A stretch of DNA of 64,000 bases from Alkaliphilus metalliredigens QYMF (GTDB lineage Bacteria; Bacillota; Clostridia; Peptostreptococcales; Natronincolaceae), in NCBI RefSeq assembly GCF_000016985.1, contig NC_009633.1:1736001-1800000 (forward strand). The letters are read 5' to 3'. Below the pieces are notes generated by a model. The model was not told where the DNA came from. It ran no database searches and saw only the letters and a list, made by a program, of their open reading frames with translations. How positions within the stretch are numbered: position 1 is the first letter of the stretch; every line of letters starts with the position of its first letter. The position numbers were made by a program, and so were the translations under genes. This document shows positions 26,246 to 35,560 of this stretch, one piece after another.

Positions 26246-26536
26246 ATGTTAGTGTTGATAACTTATGATATAAATACACAAACACCACTTGGTAGGAAAC
26301 GACTACGCCAGGTTGCAAAACAATGTGTTAACTATGGTCAACGTGTTCAAAATTCAGTGTTTGAGTGTGTGTTAGATGCAGCTAAATGCCGTGAGGTTCA
26401 GCACACACTTGAAAAAATTATCGATAAGGACAAAGATAGCTTGCGATTTTATTATTTAGGAAACAATTATAAAGGTAAGGTTGTACATATAGGCGCAAAG
26501 GAGTCATTTGATGTTGAGGACACACTTATAATTTAG
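26246..26536 (+). CDS. cas2: CRISPR-associated protein Cas2
   Basis: Small ferredoxin-fold partner that bridges two Cas1 dimers in the integration complex. 96 residues. MLVLITYDINTQTPLGRKR carries the conserved Asp on the first strand, followed by the family's NYGQRVQNSVFECVLD. The start is ATG 26246 with SD TAGGGGATGA, 8 nt after the cas1 stop; the frame is open upstream inside cas1 but that part is not Cas2-like. Last gene before the array leader. Confidence 0.96.
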   Translation: MLVLITYDINTQTPLGRKRLRQVAKQCVNYGQRVQNSVFECVLDAAKCREVQHTLEKIIDKDKDSLRFYYLGNNYKGKVVHIGAKESFDVEDTLII

Positions 26537-26704
26537 TGCGAACCTTTAGTTAACATGAAACGCCTAGAGCACTCGCACCTAAAATAGAAGGATTTTTGGT
26601 GCATAATAGTTAAAATATGCAATGAAAATCATTGTTTTAATAGTAAGAATGCAAAAGATGGCTAAAAAGTCAGGAAATTAGGTAGATTTTAGCTCTTTTT
26701 TGCT
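26537..26704 (+). promoter_or_regulatory. CRISPR leader
   Basis: 168 nt of AT-rich non-coding DNA between cas2 and the first repeat, on the side from which new spacers would enter. It should hold the array promoter and the Cas1-Cas2 integration signals. I cannot pick a single convincing -10/-35 pair. Confidence 0.75.
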
Positions 26705-27869
26705 GTCGCTCCCTATATGGGGGCGTGGATTGAAATCGTTATTATCTTTTAGTCCTGCGAATTGCATTGGTAGTCGCTCCCTATATGGGGGCGTGGATTG
26801 AAATATTTTGCATTGATATTTCAACCCTGTTATTTTTCCAGTCGCTCCCTATATGGGGGCGTGGATTGAAATCCCATACAACTACATTGAAAAAATCCGC
26901 TTTTTTAGTCGCTCCCTATATGGGGGCGTGGATTGAAATGCTCATAGCTCTTAGCTTTGAATAAGATTTACAGTCGCTCCCTATATGGGGGCGTGGATTG
27001 AAATTAAAAGGGAGATGATTGAATGAAGTATATAGACCCGTCGCTCCCTATATGGGGGCGTGGATTGAAATTTCTGGTATTTCCTTACCTTTTAATATCG
27101 CTGTAGTCGCTCCCTATATGGGGGCGTGGATTGAAATTTATAGCTTCAGGTGTTTCTCCGGTGTTGTACATGGTCGCTCCCTATATGGGGGCGTGGATTG
27201 AAATAATGCTCCAGTTTTTAGCTTTCATTTCTCTTATAAGTCGCTCCCTATATGGGGGCGTGGATTGAAATTTCCATGTGGATTGACCTTTATCGTATTC
27301 ATCCAGGTCGCTCCCTATATGGGGGCGTGGATTGAAATTTGTGTCATGTCCTCAACCCATTGTGTCCCTGTCGTCGCTCCCTATATGGGGGCGTGGATTG
27401 AAATCAATACACCAAATTCATTTAGTCTGTATTGCGTGGGTCGCTCCCTATATGGGGGCGTGGATTGAAATTGCCCTGGTGGCTGGTGTTAACTCTTTAA
27501 ATTTAGTCGCTCCCTATATGGGGGCGTGGATTGAAATCTTGATAGTGTGTACAAAACACTCATATTCATTGTGTCGCTCCCTATATGGGGGCGTGGATTG
27601 AAATTTGTTCACTTAGTCCGTTCCATTGTTTTTTAGTTGTCGCTCCCTATATGGGGGCGTGGATTGAAATTTATCTTTTATTAACATGTTATAATCTGAT
27701 AGAGAGTCGCTCCCTATATGGGGGCGTGGATTGAAATCTCCCCTCAATCTCCTACCATTTATTTCTGAATTGTCGCTCCCTATATGGGGGCGTGGATTGA
27801 AATGGATTCGGCAACAACAATCGAAGTAACAATGGGGTCGCTCCCTATATGGGGGGCGTGGATTGAAAT
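26705..27869 (+). CRISPR. Type I-C CRISPR array, 18 repeats and 17 spacers
   Basis: The 32-nt repeat starts GTCGCTCCCTATATGGGGGC and ends GTGGATTGAAAT, the well-known I-C repeat type. CGCTCCC and GGGGGCG form the hairpin cut by Cas5c. Repeats start at 26705, 26773, 26841, 26908, 26973, 27040, 27106, 27173, 27240, 27307, 27373, 27440, 27506, 27573, 27639, 27706, 27772 and 27837. Spacers are 33-36 nt. By eye all repeats are identical except the last, which has one extra G (33 nt) and marks the leader-distal end. No two spacers are the same. Transcription runs from the cas2 side. Confidence 0.98.
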
Positions 27870-27952
27870 ACCAGGAAAAGTAATGTATTCAAATCATTTA
27901 GACTTCTCATTCCCAAATGTTCTCACAAACGATGAACCTCAACAAAACTTAG

Positions 27953-28005
27953 GCATAAAGGAAACCCTTTGATGAGCTTATCTTACCAAAGGGTTTCCTT
28001 TATGC
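27953..28005. terminator. Terminator downstream of the CRISPR array and convergent operon
   Basis: A perfect 19-bp stem (27953-27971 with 27987-28005; arm GCATAAAGGAAACCCTTTG) with a 15-nt loop, followed on the plus strand by TTTAATTTCTTT. It overlaps the 3' end of the minus-strand flavodoxin-like gene and probably stops both transcripts. Confidence 0.8.
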
Positions 28006-29043
28006 TTTAATTTCTTTCAACATATTATGTGCAAAGACTTCGGCCTTTTCTTCGATCTGAGGATTCCAAAATATAGAGCCTGGATCATTAGCAATGGCTG
28101 TTAATGCAAAGTAAGGAGGTAATTGAAATCCTTTATTAATATTTAATGAATCAAAAAGTTGCTTTGAAACTGAATCACCACCGGAGTTAGCAGAAACAAC
28201 TAGGGCAAAGATGCTCTTATCATAGAATTTGATTTTTCGATAGAGAGCTGTTAATCGGTTGATGACAGCAATTAAATTAGCAGAAACAGAATTATTGTAG
28301 TTAGGACAAATCCAGACGATGGCATCGGCTGCCTCAATGGCAGGATAAATCTCCGTGACCATCATCCCCCCATAAAAGCAACTGGTTTGCATGCCATAAT
28401 GCTTGCAAGTTTGATATGGGCATCCAATACAGTCTAAGACGGTGCCATTTTCAACATGAAATTCTTGTATATCACAGACATCTAGATGATTTTTTACTAA
28501 ATCCCATAGAATCAGGGTATTGGACGTCCTGCGATTACTAGAGTGTAAAGCAACAATTTTTGGCCTTTTAATGATCTGAGGTTGGTAATTTAGCAATCTT
28601 TTACCTAAGGATTTAGCGCGCTCTAATGCAATTTCTTCCAGGGATAAATCTAAGGCTTTCTGCCATGTCATAAAATTTTGAAATCCTCCGATGACTTCCA
28701 CCAATGGATGCCCCATAAAGCGACATCCCATCTGGTTGGCTAAAAAAAGAATCGTCTTCGTCATACTTCGTGTATAGTATTCCGTATCGCTAGAGATGAT
28801 TAATGCAGCCTGGGCTCCTAATAAGGAATCATCTCCTCTTCTCTTTAAAGTGGTCAACATTTCTAGTAAGGGGATATTTGTGCCTATTTCATCTAACTGA
28901 ACCACAAATAATAGGCTACAGTTCTGTAAATCAGGCAAATCCTTGGATGTTTTATGTACTTGATAAGCACCACCTTCTACAGCGGATTCCATCATGTCAT
29001 GTAAGTGAGTGGATACTTCTCCAGGGATGATGACATGAATCAT
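28000..29043 (-). CDS. Flavodoxin-fold NADPH-dependent reductase / iron-sulfur flavoprotein-like
   Basis: A 347-residue protein. Residues about 165-345 form a flavodoxin-like NADPH-dependent FMN reductase domain: KIVALHSSNRRTSNTL as the phosphate loop and ADAIVWICPNYNNSVSANL in the FMN site. A cysteine cluster DCIGCPYQTCKHYGMQTSC (C-x2-C-x4-C-x8-C) resembles, with altered spacing, the compact cluster motif of methanogen iron-sulfur flavoproteins. The first 150 residues look like a second alpha/beta domain with GGAYQVHKTSKDLPDLQNCS and no cysteine cluster. It would shuttle electrons between a reduced carrier and an unknown acceptor. It is the last gene of a three-gene operon; its ATG overlaps the stop of the dehydrogenase-like gene by 4 nt. 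Confidence 0.75.
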   Translation of the reverse strand: MIHVIIPGEVSTHLHDMMESAVEGGAYQVHKTSKDLPDLQNCSLLFVVQLDEIGTNIPLLEMLTTLKRRGDDSLLGAQAALIISSDTEYYTRSMTKTILFLANQMGCRFMGHPLVEVIGGFQNFMTWQKALDLSLEEIALERAKSLGKRLLNYQPQIIKRPKIVALHSSNRRTSNTLILWDLVKNHLDVCDIQEFHVENGTVLDCIGCPYQTCKHYGMQTSCFYGGMMVTEIYPAIEAADAIVWICPNYNNSVSANLIAVINRLTALYRKIKFYDKSIFALVVSANSGGDSVSKQLFDSLNINKGFQLPPYFALTAIANDPGSIFWNPQIEEKAEVFAHNMLKEIKA

Positions 29044-30284
29044 AAAATCGCCTCCAGTTTATCATAGGTTTCCTGAAGTCGATTCAATAGTAAGGGATGA
29101 AGTGTGAGGGTTTCCACTTCTGTACCAGAAGAAATCAATCGATTTTTCGCTCCCATATAGACGCCTCCCATATAGGTGGCACTATAGTGCCACTCACCTT
29201 TGATTGTAGATAAAATGGAGAGGGCACCAGAAGAAAGGGCTGGGGCAATATAAGGCTTAAAGCCTAACTGCCGCACCTCTAAATTAGCTTTTTTGGCTTT
29301 TTCAGTTAAATAGGCTGATAAACTTTCATTATAATTGTAGATACTATCTGCGATGACTAAATCTGCTCCATGGGGTCCAAAAGAGCGACCCTCCTGTTCG
29401 AAATGCAGGGCCTTTGGATTTTCCTTTGAATAGTAACGGGCTCTGGCATTCATTACACCAAGACCATAACCCCGAATTTGCTCTGGGGCCAATCCCTTAA
29501 AGTCGTAATTCCCAGCGTTATCAGTGTTGCTACTATTTAAAACAACTTTACAAAGAAGATCAACAGGATCGGAAACCACAGCAAATATGCCCTTAAAGCC
29601 AGCATCTCGAGCCTGCTTGGCATAGACCTCAATGATTTCTGAATTAGCCTCTAGCTGTACCATTCGAACATCCTGTGCTTCATCTCCAATGGCGGGAACG
29701 CGAGCAGCAATACAGAAGACAAACATATCACAATTAAACAGTTGATCATTCTCCAGGATGTGTACATCAGGATAGAGGCTGTCATTAATATTGTAGATTT
29801 GATTGATTTCTTGCTCCCAGCGTTTCAGCTTGTTGGGGGTCCGATCATAAATGCCAATACGATCCACCCATTGATCTCCTAATAATCGGAGGCCCATTAA
29901 TAATGTGCCTCCAACATCACCTAAACCAGCAATATGGACGCGCCATTTTTTGGGATGGGATTGTGTCAAAACAGTCTCCCAATCAGGGTAATCAGTATTG
30001 ACACCTGTAACTGAACCTGCTTCAATTTTATGCTGTATCCACAGTGGGAGGGGATCCGTAGATGTGAATTCCTCCTGGTGGATCAAATTTAAATTCTCTT
30101 TGTCAGTAAAAATAAGAGCAGGATGTGAGAGGGAAAAGGTCCTTCGACTCTTATTAGGATCCATAGATTTTAGATAGTACAGTGATCCCTCATGTTTTTG
30201 AACTTCTACTTCATCAATTTGTTCAAAACCAGGGTAATGGTTACGTGAAAACAAAATGTTATCTTGAAAACGATAATAAAACAT
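29040..30284 (-). CDS. Lactate/malate dehydrogenase-fold oxidoreductase, atypical
   Basis: 414 residues. The middle is a Rossmann domain of the LDH/MDH superfamily: HIAGLGDVGGTLLMGLRLLG as the NAD loop, DRIGIYDRTPNKLKRWEQE with an acidic residue after the second strand, FVFCIAARVPAIG, and VVSDPVDLLCKVVL in place of SNPVD. SFGPHGADLV may carry the catalytic His that is in the GEHG motif of LDH. An N-terminal 110-residue extension (FYYRFQDNILFSRNHYPGFE) and the altered catalytic loop set it apart from true LDH or MDH, so the substrate is open. SD AGAGGAGGA precedes the ATG. It lies between the giant multidomain gene and the flavodoxin-like gene. Confidence 0.7.
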   Translation of the reverse strand: MFYYRFQDNILFSRNHYPGFEQIDEVEVQKHEGSLYYLKSMDPNKSRRTFSLSHPALIFTDKENLNLIHQEEFTSTDPLPLWIQHKIEAGSVTGVNTDYPDWETVLTQSHPKKWRVHIAGLGDVGGTLLMGLRLLGDQWVDRIGIYDRTPNKLKRWEQEINQIYNINDSLYPDVHILENDQLFNCDMFVFCIAARVPAIGDEAQDVRMVQLEANSEIIEVYAKQARDAGFKGIFAVVSDPVDLLCKVVLNSSNTDNAGNYDFKGLAPEQIRGYGLGVMNARARYYSKENPKALHFEQEGRSFGPHGADLVIADSIYNYNESLSAYLTEKAKKANLEVRQLGFKPYIAPALSSGALSILSTIKGEWHYSATYMGGVYMGAKNRLISSGTEVETLTLHPLLLNRLQETYDKLEAIL

Positions 30285-30302
30285 GTAGTAGTCCTCCTCT
30301 GA

Positions 30303-33300
30303 TTATATCGTAAAGCTATATTTTAATCGTTTTAATTGTTCTAAATCTCTTTCTAAATGTTGGGATGGGTGAACGTTATAATTATAGCTGACATTTTCTC
30401 CTTGGTCAGGATAACGAGGGTACAGGAAGACTTCACCTAGCATAGAAAGTGTCAACTTCTTCTCATTAATTCTTTGGTATTCAATTTCTACAGCCTTTAA
30501 TATATCGATGGCATTTTGAAGACAGGTTTCTGATAGATCATACAAGGTTTCCTTTGGCACATCCTTAATAAAGGAAGGTGAGGTGTAGGGAAGAATAAAA
30601 TTAACTGAAGATAAAATATTCTTCTCAGGATAGACGCCTCTCCACAGTGTGTCGCCACCAATAAAGGGATACAATAAAGCCTCATTAAACCAGAGACGTA
30701 GCTTGGGTAGAAAATAAGCACTATCAACTTGACGATTTTGAATCTCCATTAACTCTTTACCTCGTCCAGATAAAAGGCCTACGATCACTTTTTTCACATT
30801 AATGTTTTCAGACTTTAGTAGTGGGTCAAGTCCTTTAAGACGATAGCCTTTATTTAACAGGTCATCAACTAAAATAACCGGACGATCAAAGGATCCAATC
30901 ATACGAACTTGATTTTTTATATCTAAATAAAAGGGATAAGCACCAATTGTAAAGCTCTGCATATCTGGTGCAAATAGTCGTTCGATATGTAAGGACTTCG
31001 TAACGGTATTCGGAACAATGGCACGATTTAGGATGTTACCAAAGGGAACACACATAAATTCTCCTAGTTGCCGAGGAACCATGGCAATTGGGGGGACACT
31101 GTTTTCCATACATATTTTTTTCATAATCACTTCGTCAATGATCTTCCGATCAAATGAGAGGACCAAATGTCCAGGATAAAGCTTTGTGAAGGCTTCTTGC
31201 AACTTTTTACGAGTTTTAAGAACTGTTTTTTTGATCAAATAGTTGCTGTTAAAGGGTTCTTTAATGATGGTGTTAATATCAAGGGTCAAGGTACAGGGAT
31301 TTGTCATATTAACGATAAATAGCGGACAAGACTTTTCATAAGAAATATCCTCAAAGCCATGCAAATTAAGTAAAGAGATCATATTAGGTGATACCTCTGG
31401 TTCAATGGTATTAAAGAAAACACCGAAGCTATAATCGTGCTTTAGGGCATAGGCTAAGGTTTCAGACAAAACCACCTGATGGAGATCATCAAAGGTTGCA
31501 TGATCCTGGACAAATAACCCGCTAATGCAAACAATTCTCCCCACATATTGATTTCGAACCTGCTCAGACAGGTATCGATCCGTAAAGGTTTGGTAGAACA
31601 TATCTGAAGGGAGCCAATGAAATAGACTATAGCCCAATATATGCTCCGGATCATTGGCATTTCGAGCCAGCAATAGGGTACATTGAGGCATGGTTAATGC
31701 TTGCTGAATACTCTTATATGATTTGGATTCATTTTTATGAAAGATGGAAACTAATTCTTTAATGAGATCATCATCAGGTCCATTGATGAAATCAAAATCC
31801 ATAGAGACCGGCTGGGTGAATGATTTATATTGAGGTTCCCTTCGGTATAGGCTATGCTCATAAATATATCGTTGCGCCAGTGGATCAATTAAATTAGAGA
31901 TATCTCTATTATCATCTATATAGTCTCGAATTTGGGAAGAACTAATATCCTCGTACTGGGGTGGCAGATTAAGGCGAAGAACAGGGCCTTTCATCTGTGT
32001 GATCATATCATGTAATAAAGTATCTTGCTCTATGGCAAAGTTACCTACTCTTCGTTCGAAAATAACGTGAGGCAACTGACTAATACAAAACTCTGTAGTA
32101 GGACTATCATAGGCTGAAGCGTTTAAAATGACATCGCTACCCACCACAATATAAACCTGAGATTGTGGGAAATTATGAACGAGTTTCTTTAAATCTTCTG
32201 GACTAGCGATATTGACGGGAAAGTCCTCGGGGTAAAGATAAACATCCAGTTCATCGGCCACAGACATATTAATAATATTTTTACGAATCAAATTAGGCTG
32301 GGTTCGCTTAGACCAAGAGAACTCATCTACTGTTAAGTAAACCTCAAATCCTGTGTCGCGAATGGCCCTCGTAATTTCTTTGTGACTCAAGGTAAAGGGA
32401 TCAAATGAGCCTGGGAAAAAGGCAATTTTATCAGGTACTTTGATCTCAATGACATCAACAAAAAAATGATAGTCTGAAATAAAGCGATAAATATGGTTTA
32501 ATCCTGCTGAATTTGTTAAGAAGGTAAGCTCTTTTTCTTCTGTATCACTTAAAAGGATCAACAGCTTTTTAGCAATTTGTTGGAAAATTTCATGCTTCTC
32601 TTCTAAGGTGATTCGATGAGATCTAAATAGATCTTTTCCAATGACACTGAAGGCAATTTGATTAATTTGAACATCATCATGAACCAAACCATTCAATAAA
32701 ATACTAAGGAGCTTTTGTCGACGCAATTCATATTTTCCTGTATCCTCATCGAACAAGTTTTGGTATTTAGCGTAGTGAGATAGAAAGATACCAATTGTTT
32801 TTAATAAAAGCGAACTGGTTTGACTGTTGGATTGTTTGATTTTTTCATAAAAGTCCTCGATAATCTCATCTAGTTCAATGGGTTTTAAGTAACCAATTAT
32901 TTGACCAAGATAATTAGGAATGAACTTAGTAAATTGTACCCCTTCAATTTCTAAAGCCCGGAGTAAGTCTATGGCAATGTCATTTCGTTGTTCTATGGGT
33001 AAGTGTGAGAAAATATTTACCAGGGATTCACCTGCACGATTACGCACGCTTTCAACAGCACTTACCTTTAATAAATTGCAAAAGTGCATGGCGGTATAAA
33101 ACTTACTCACACTTGAGGATTCGATGCTGTACCTGAGCAAAAGTTCAACATGTGTTTTTTTTGTAATCCAATTTGTAGCAGTTTTTAAGTTACTCAAATA
33201 GATGTCTGGCACTTTATTACGACCTATTTCATAATGCTGCTGAAATCGTATGATATCTGCTTTATCTATAAAGATGAGTAGAGCAAGCTGATAGTGTAAA

Positions 33301-35198
33301 TAATGAATTGCAGGAATTGATTGTGTTAATTCTTGTTGATGTAAAATGGCTTTTAATTCGGCGTAAATATTGTGACCAGCGGGCACAAAGTCAATAAAAT
33401 AAACCATTGTCTCTAAGGCCGCTACTTGAAGGTCAATACGTTCACTTTTAATACCTTCTAGAATATAAGTGCCTAACTGATCAAAGTAAAGATCCGAAGA
33501 GGAAATTGGAATGAAATTTAATGTTTCAAACAAATCCATTGTGATGGCTGCATGATCTGCTGTATTGTGATTGTAGTAAGGTAAAATGATATTTTTGTAG
33601 TTCTTTAATTGATACTCTGGACATAGTTTGAATAGCGAAGCAATAAAAGGGCGCACACTATAACGAATCCAACGATGATGTAGAGAAATGATTTTATGAT
33701 CAGGCCATAAAAAACGCTCAAGATATTCAGTTAATAAACCACAGCTGGTGATTGTAGGTGGGTCTAAGGTCACACCTTCTGGTATTTCTTTACGGTAATT
33801 TTCATCAAAGGTAGCAATTAAGCTGCCTATTAACTCAGCGCATTGACTACGAATGTCTTCCTCGGGGTGAATCAGTTTTTCATATAAAAACTTCAGCATA
33901 ATCACTTTTTGTTTTTGGGTTAAATAAGTGGAATACTCGTCAAATAAATCTAAATATTCTCGTAGGGTTTTGGGATCCTTTTCTCCTCTAATCACTTCAA
34001 TTAATTCATTCAAAGAAGTTTCATCTCTTAGTTTGTACATTAAGTGGATGTTATGGTGAATCGCTAAATATTTTATGTTCTCAGTAATGAGGTTGCCATG
34101 CATGAGAGAATAATAACGCCTTTCTTTTTCATCTAGTAGCTCACTTGGGTGTCCATCAGGATCCACAAGTACTCTGAAATCCAATAAATAACTTTCAAAA
34201 TCCCTTAGTTTTTGATAAACACGTCTGTAGCGTTTTTCTTTTTCATCATCTACATTGTCCAATTTCTCTAATATGGTTTGAAAGGCCTCTTCAAGGCTAA
34301 TCATTTTCATAACATATTTCCCTGAGTCGTCAAGAACATTCTTAACACGAAAATCTGAATAGATCAAAATCAGAGACTCTATAGATAAGTTTTCTAACTC
34401 TAAGTCCCAAACTGAGTGATTTAACGCAATATGACCAATAAAAGTAAAGTTATGTTCATTGAACCATTGATCTGTATAATAGTAATGGAGATAGGCCACA
34501 CGCTTAGATTCAAAGGAACGACAACCAAACTTACCGATGTCATGACCAGCAGCAGCACCAGACACTCTACCTAGATCAACAGAAACACCACGATCTAATA
34601 ATTGACGGCCCACATGTAGGGACAAATAGTGGACAGCACAAATGTGGTCCAAAGTATTATGGCCCATAACTTCAAAATTTAATTTCATCATTTCATAAAT
34701 AAATTCTTCTTTAAAAGCCTTAACAAAAGACTTATACTCCCCCCTAGGAGTAGGAAGCTGCTTCACTTCTTCACTGGTTAAAAAGTCTAAAGGGTATTTA
34801 CTTTGCCATGTCCCATCCTCAGTCCTTCTTTGATAGTCTGAAACAATTCTCAGGACTGCTAAATAGAGAAGACAGGCATTGTCATTTTGGGGATCCAGTG
34901 TGATTTCCACAGAATGAGGAAATGATTTACTTAAAGTAAATTGGTAGATATAATGCAAGGGGAGTTCGGGTGGTGTCCCCTTCCAGAGAGAACTGAATAT
35001 GTGTTTACATAGATCGTATACACGTTGGCAGCTATAGTCACCATCTTCAATGATTGTATTAAGCTGTTGCATAAAGTGAGGGTTTTCTATTTCGGATGAA
35101 ATGAGCTCCTCAGTCAAATGATACTGTGTAAGGAAGTCTTGCTCTAAAAGCTTCGTAGTGATGTCGTCATAAAGTTGTTTTTTAAGGTCCAGTTGCAT
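30303..35198 (-). CDS. Giant multidomain protein: HD, helical repeat, nucleotidyltransferase, GNAT-like and phosphoribosyltransferase-like domains
   Basis: 1631 residues, cytosolic, no signal. In order: an HD-type hydrolase domain (about 175-330, GHDIGKFG near 217-224, NHSVWDLE); a long helical HEAT-like region (about 380-920) with many ELIGSLIA-type helices; a cytidylyltransferase-fold domain like NadD/CoaD (about 924-1125; FFPGSFDPFTLSHKEI, VVGSDVILNASAYD, ISSSQIRDYI near 1085); a GNAT-like segment (about 1160-1310; LLLARNANDPEHILGYSLFH); and a type I phosphoribosyltransferase-like domain (about 1340-1570; VILVDDLLNKGYRL near 1435). The HxGH motif reads TLSH and the PRPP loop reads DDLLNKG, so chemistry may differ. 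The domain mix hints at nicotinate/NAD or nucleotide metabolism, which is inference. SD AGAGGGGGAA precedes the ATG. First gene of a three-gene operon. Confidence 0.75.
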   Translation of the reverse strand: MQLDLKKQLYDDITTKLLEQDFLTQYHLTEELISSEIENPHFMQQLNTIIEDGDYSCQRVYDLCKHIFSSLWKGTPPELPLHYIYQFTLSKSFPHSVEITLDPQNDNACLLYLAVLRIVSDYQRRTEDGTWQSKYPLDFLTSEEVKQLPTPRGEYKSFVKAFKEEFIYEMMKLNFEVMGHNTLDHICAVHYLSLHVGRQLLDRGVSVDLGRVSGAAAGHDIGKFGCRSFESKRVAYLHYYYTDQWFNEHNFTFIGHIALNHSVWDLELENLSIESLILIYSDFRVKNVLDDSGKYVMKMISLEEAFQTILEKLDNVDDEKEKRYRRVYQKLRDFESYLLDFRVLVDPDGHPSELLDEKERRYYSLMHGNLITENIKYLAIHHNIHLMYKLRDETSLNELIEVIRGEKDPKTLREYLDLFDEYSTYLTQKQKVIMLKFLYEKLIHPEEDIRSQCAELIGSLIATFDENYRKEIPEGVTLDPPTITSCGLLTEYLERFLWPDHKIISLHHRWIRYSVRPFIASLFKLCPEYQLKNYKNIILPYYNHNTADHAAITMDLFETLNFIPISSSDLYFDQLGTYILEGIKSERIDLQVAALETMVYFIDFVPAGHNIYAELKAILHQQELTQSIPAIHYLHYQLALLIFIDKADIIRFQQHYEIGRNKVPDIYLSNLKTATNWITKKTHVELLLRYSIESSSVSKFYTAMHFCNLLKVSAVESVRNRAGESLVNIFSHLPIEQRNDIAIDLLRALEIEGVQFTKFIPNYLGQIIGYLKPIELDEIIEDFYEKIKQSNSQTSSLLLKTIGIFLSHYAKYQNLFDEDTGKYELRRQKLLSILLNGLVHDDVQINQIAFSVIGKDLFRSHRITLEEKHEIFQQIAKKLLILLSDTEEKELTFLTNSAGLNHIYRFISDYHFFVDVIEIKVPDKIAFFPGSFDPFTLSHKEITRAIRDTGFEVYLTVDEFSWSKRTQPNLIRKNIINMSVADELDVYLYPEDFPVNIASPEDLKKLVHNFPQSQVYIVVGSDVILNASAYDSPTTEFCISQLPHVIFERRVGNFAIEQDTLLHDMITQMKGPVLRLNLPPQYEDISSSQIRDYIDDNRDISNLIDPLAQRYIYEHSLYRREPQYKSFTQPVSMDFDFINGPDDDLIKELVSIFHKNESKSYKSIQQALTMPQCTLLLARNANDPEHILGYSLFHWLPSDMFYQTFTDRYLSEQVRNQYVGRIVCISGLFVQDHATFDDLHQVVLSETLAYALKHDYSFGVFFNTIEPEVSPNMISLLNLHGFEDISYEKSCPLFIVNMTNPCTLTLDINTIIKEPFNSNYLIKKTVLKTRKKLQEAFTKLYPGHLVLSFDRKIIDEVIMKKICMENSVPPIAMVPRQLGEFMCVPFGNILNRAIVPNTVTKSLHIERLFAPDMQSFTIGAYPFYLDIKNQVRMIGSFDRPVILVDDLLNKGYRLKGLDPLLKSENINVKKVIVGLLSGRGKELMEIQNRQVDSAYFLPKLRLWFNEALLYPFIGGDTLWRGVYPEKNILSSVNFILPYTSPSFIKDVPKETLYDLSETCLQNAIDILKAVEIEYQRINEKKLTLSMLGEVFLYPRYPDQGENVSYNYNVHPSQHLERDLEQLKRLKYSFTI

Positions 35199-35233
35199 TT
35201 AGGTTCCCCCTCTGTAGATTATCGTTAATTCTC

Positions 35234-35256
35234 ATTATACCCGAAGTATAGGGTAT
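35234..35256 (-). promoter_or_regulatory. -10 element and overlapping inverted repeat before the giant gene
   Basis: On the minus strand TATAAT (35239-35234) lies inside a region with an ATACCC-N8-GGGTAT inverted repeat (35237-35242 and 35251-35256). The -35 (TTTTAA, 17 nt away) is poor. An operator over the promoter is a reasonable reading, about 40 nt upstream of the start codon. Confidence 0.4.
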
Positions 35257-35354
35257 TTAAAAAACAAATCCATATTTAATGTGATAAAAAATAACATTTC
35301 AGTATTGAGTGATTTTGAGATGATGATAAAAGGTTACGAATATATGAAATTGAC

Positions 35355-35383
35355 TTGAAATAATATGGATTGAAGGGTATAAT
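35355..35383 (+). promoter_or_regulatory. Sigma-A type promoter of the 29-residue peptide gene
   Basis: TTGAAA (35355-35360), 17-nt spacer, TATAAT (35378-35383). A small hairpin GTGCCAC...GTGGTGC lies in the leader. Confidence 0.75.
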
Positions 35384-35454
35384 AGATAGAAAGTGCCACT
35401 GCTTGTGGTGCTAGAGAATAAAAACAAGCTTTATTGAATAAGGGAGGAAACGAA

Positions 35455-35544
35455 ATGAAACCTAAAACAAGAAAAGCGATTGCGATTACAGTTGCAACAG
35501 CCATGATTATCGGTACATTCTCAAGTCTCCTATTGATTTTTTAA
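35455..35544 (+). CDS. Small single-helix membrane peptide, 29 residues
   Basis: ATG follows a near-perfect SD (GGGAGG) and a consensus promoter, and the gene ends within its own terminator. The peptide has a basic start MKPKTRKA and one hydrophobic helix (IAITVATAMIIGTFSSLLLIF). This is the layout of tiny clostridial and bacilli membrane peptides such as the DUF4044 or Prli42 kinds, but I cannot assign the family. Promoter, SD and terminator together make it a convincing gene. It stands alone, upstream of a repeat element and the RDD gene. Confidence 0.7.
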   Translation: MKPKTRKAIAITVATAMIIGTFSSLLLIF

Positions 35545-35557
35545 TAGGAGATTTTTC
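35526..35557 (+). terminator. Rho-independent terminator of the small peptide gene
   Basis: TCTCCTATT (35526-35534) pairs with AATAGGAGA (35543-35551), followed by TTTTT. The left arm is inside the coding sequence. Confidence 0.85.
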
Positions 35558-35560
35558 TTT

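Noticed and set aside
26767-27972. Several open frames across the CRISPR array with repeated APYMGAWIEI peptides
   Set aside because: They are translations of the CRISPR repeat and unrelated spacers, with no ribosome binding site. The array is not coding.
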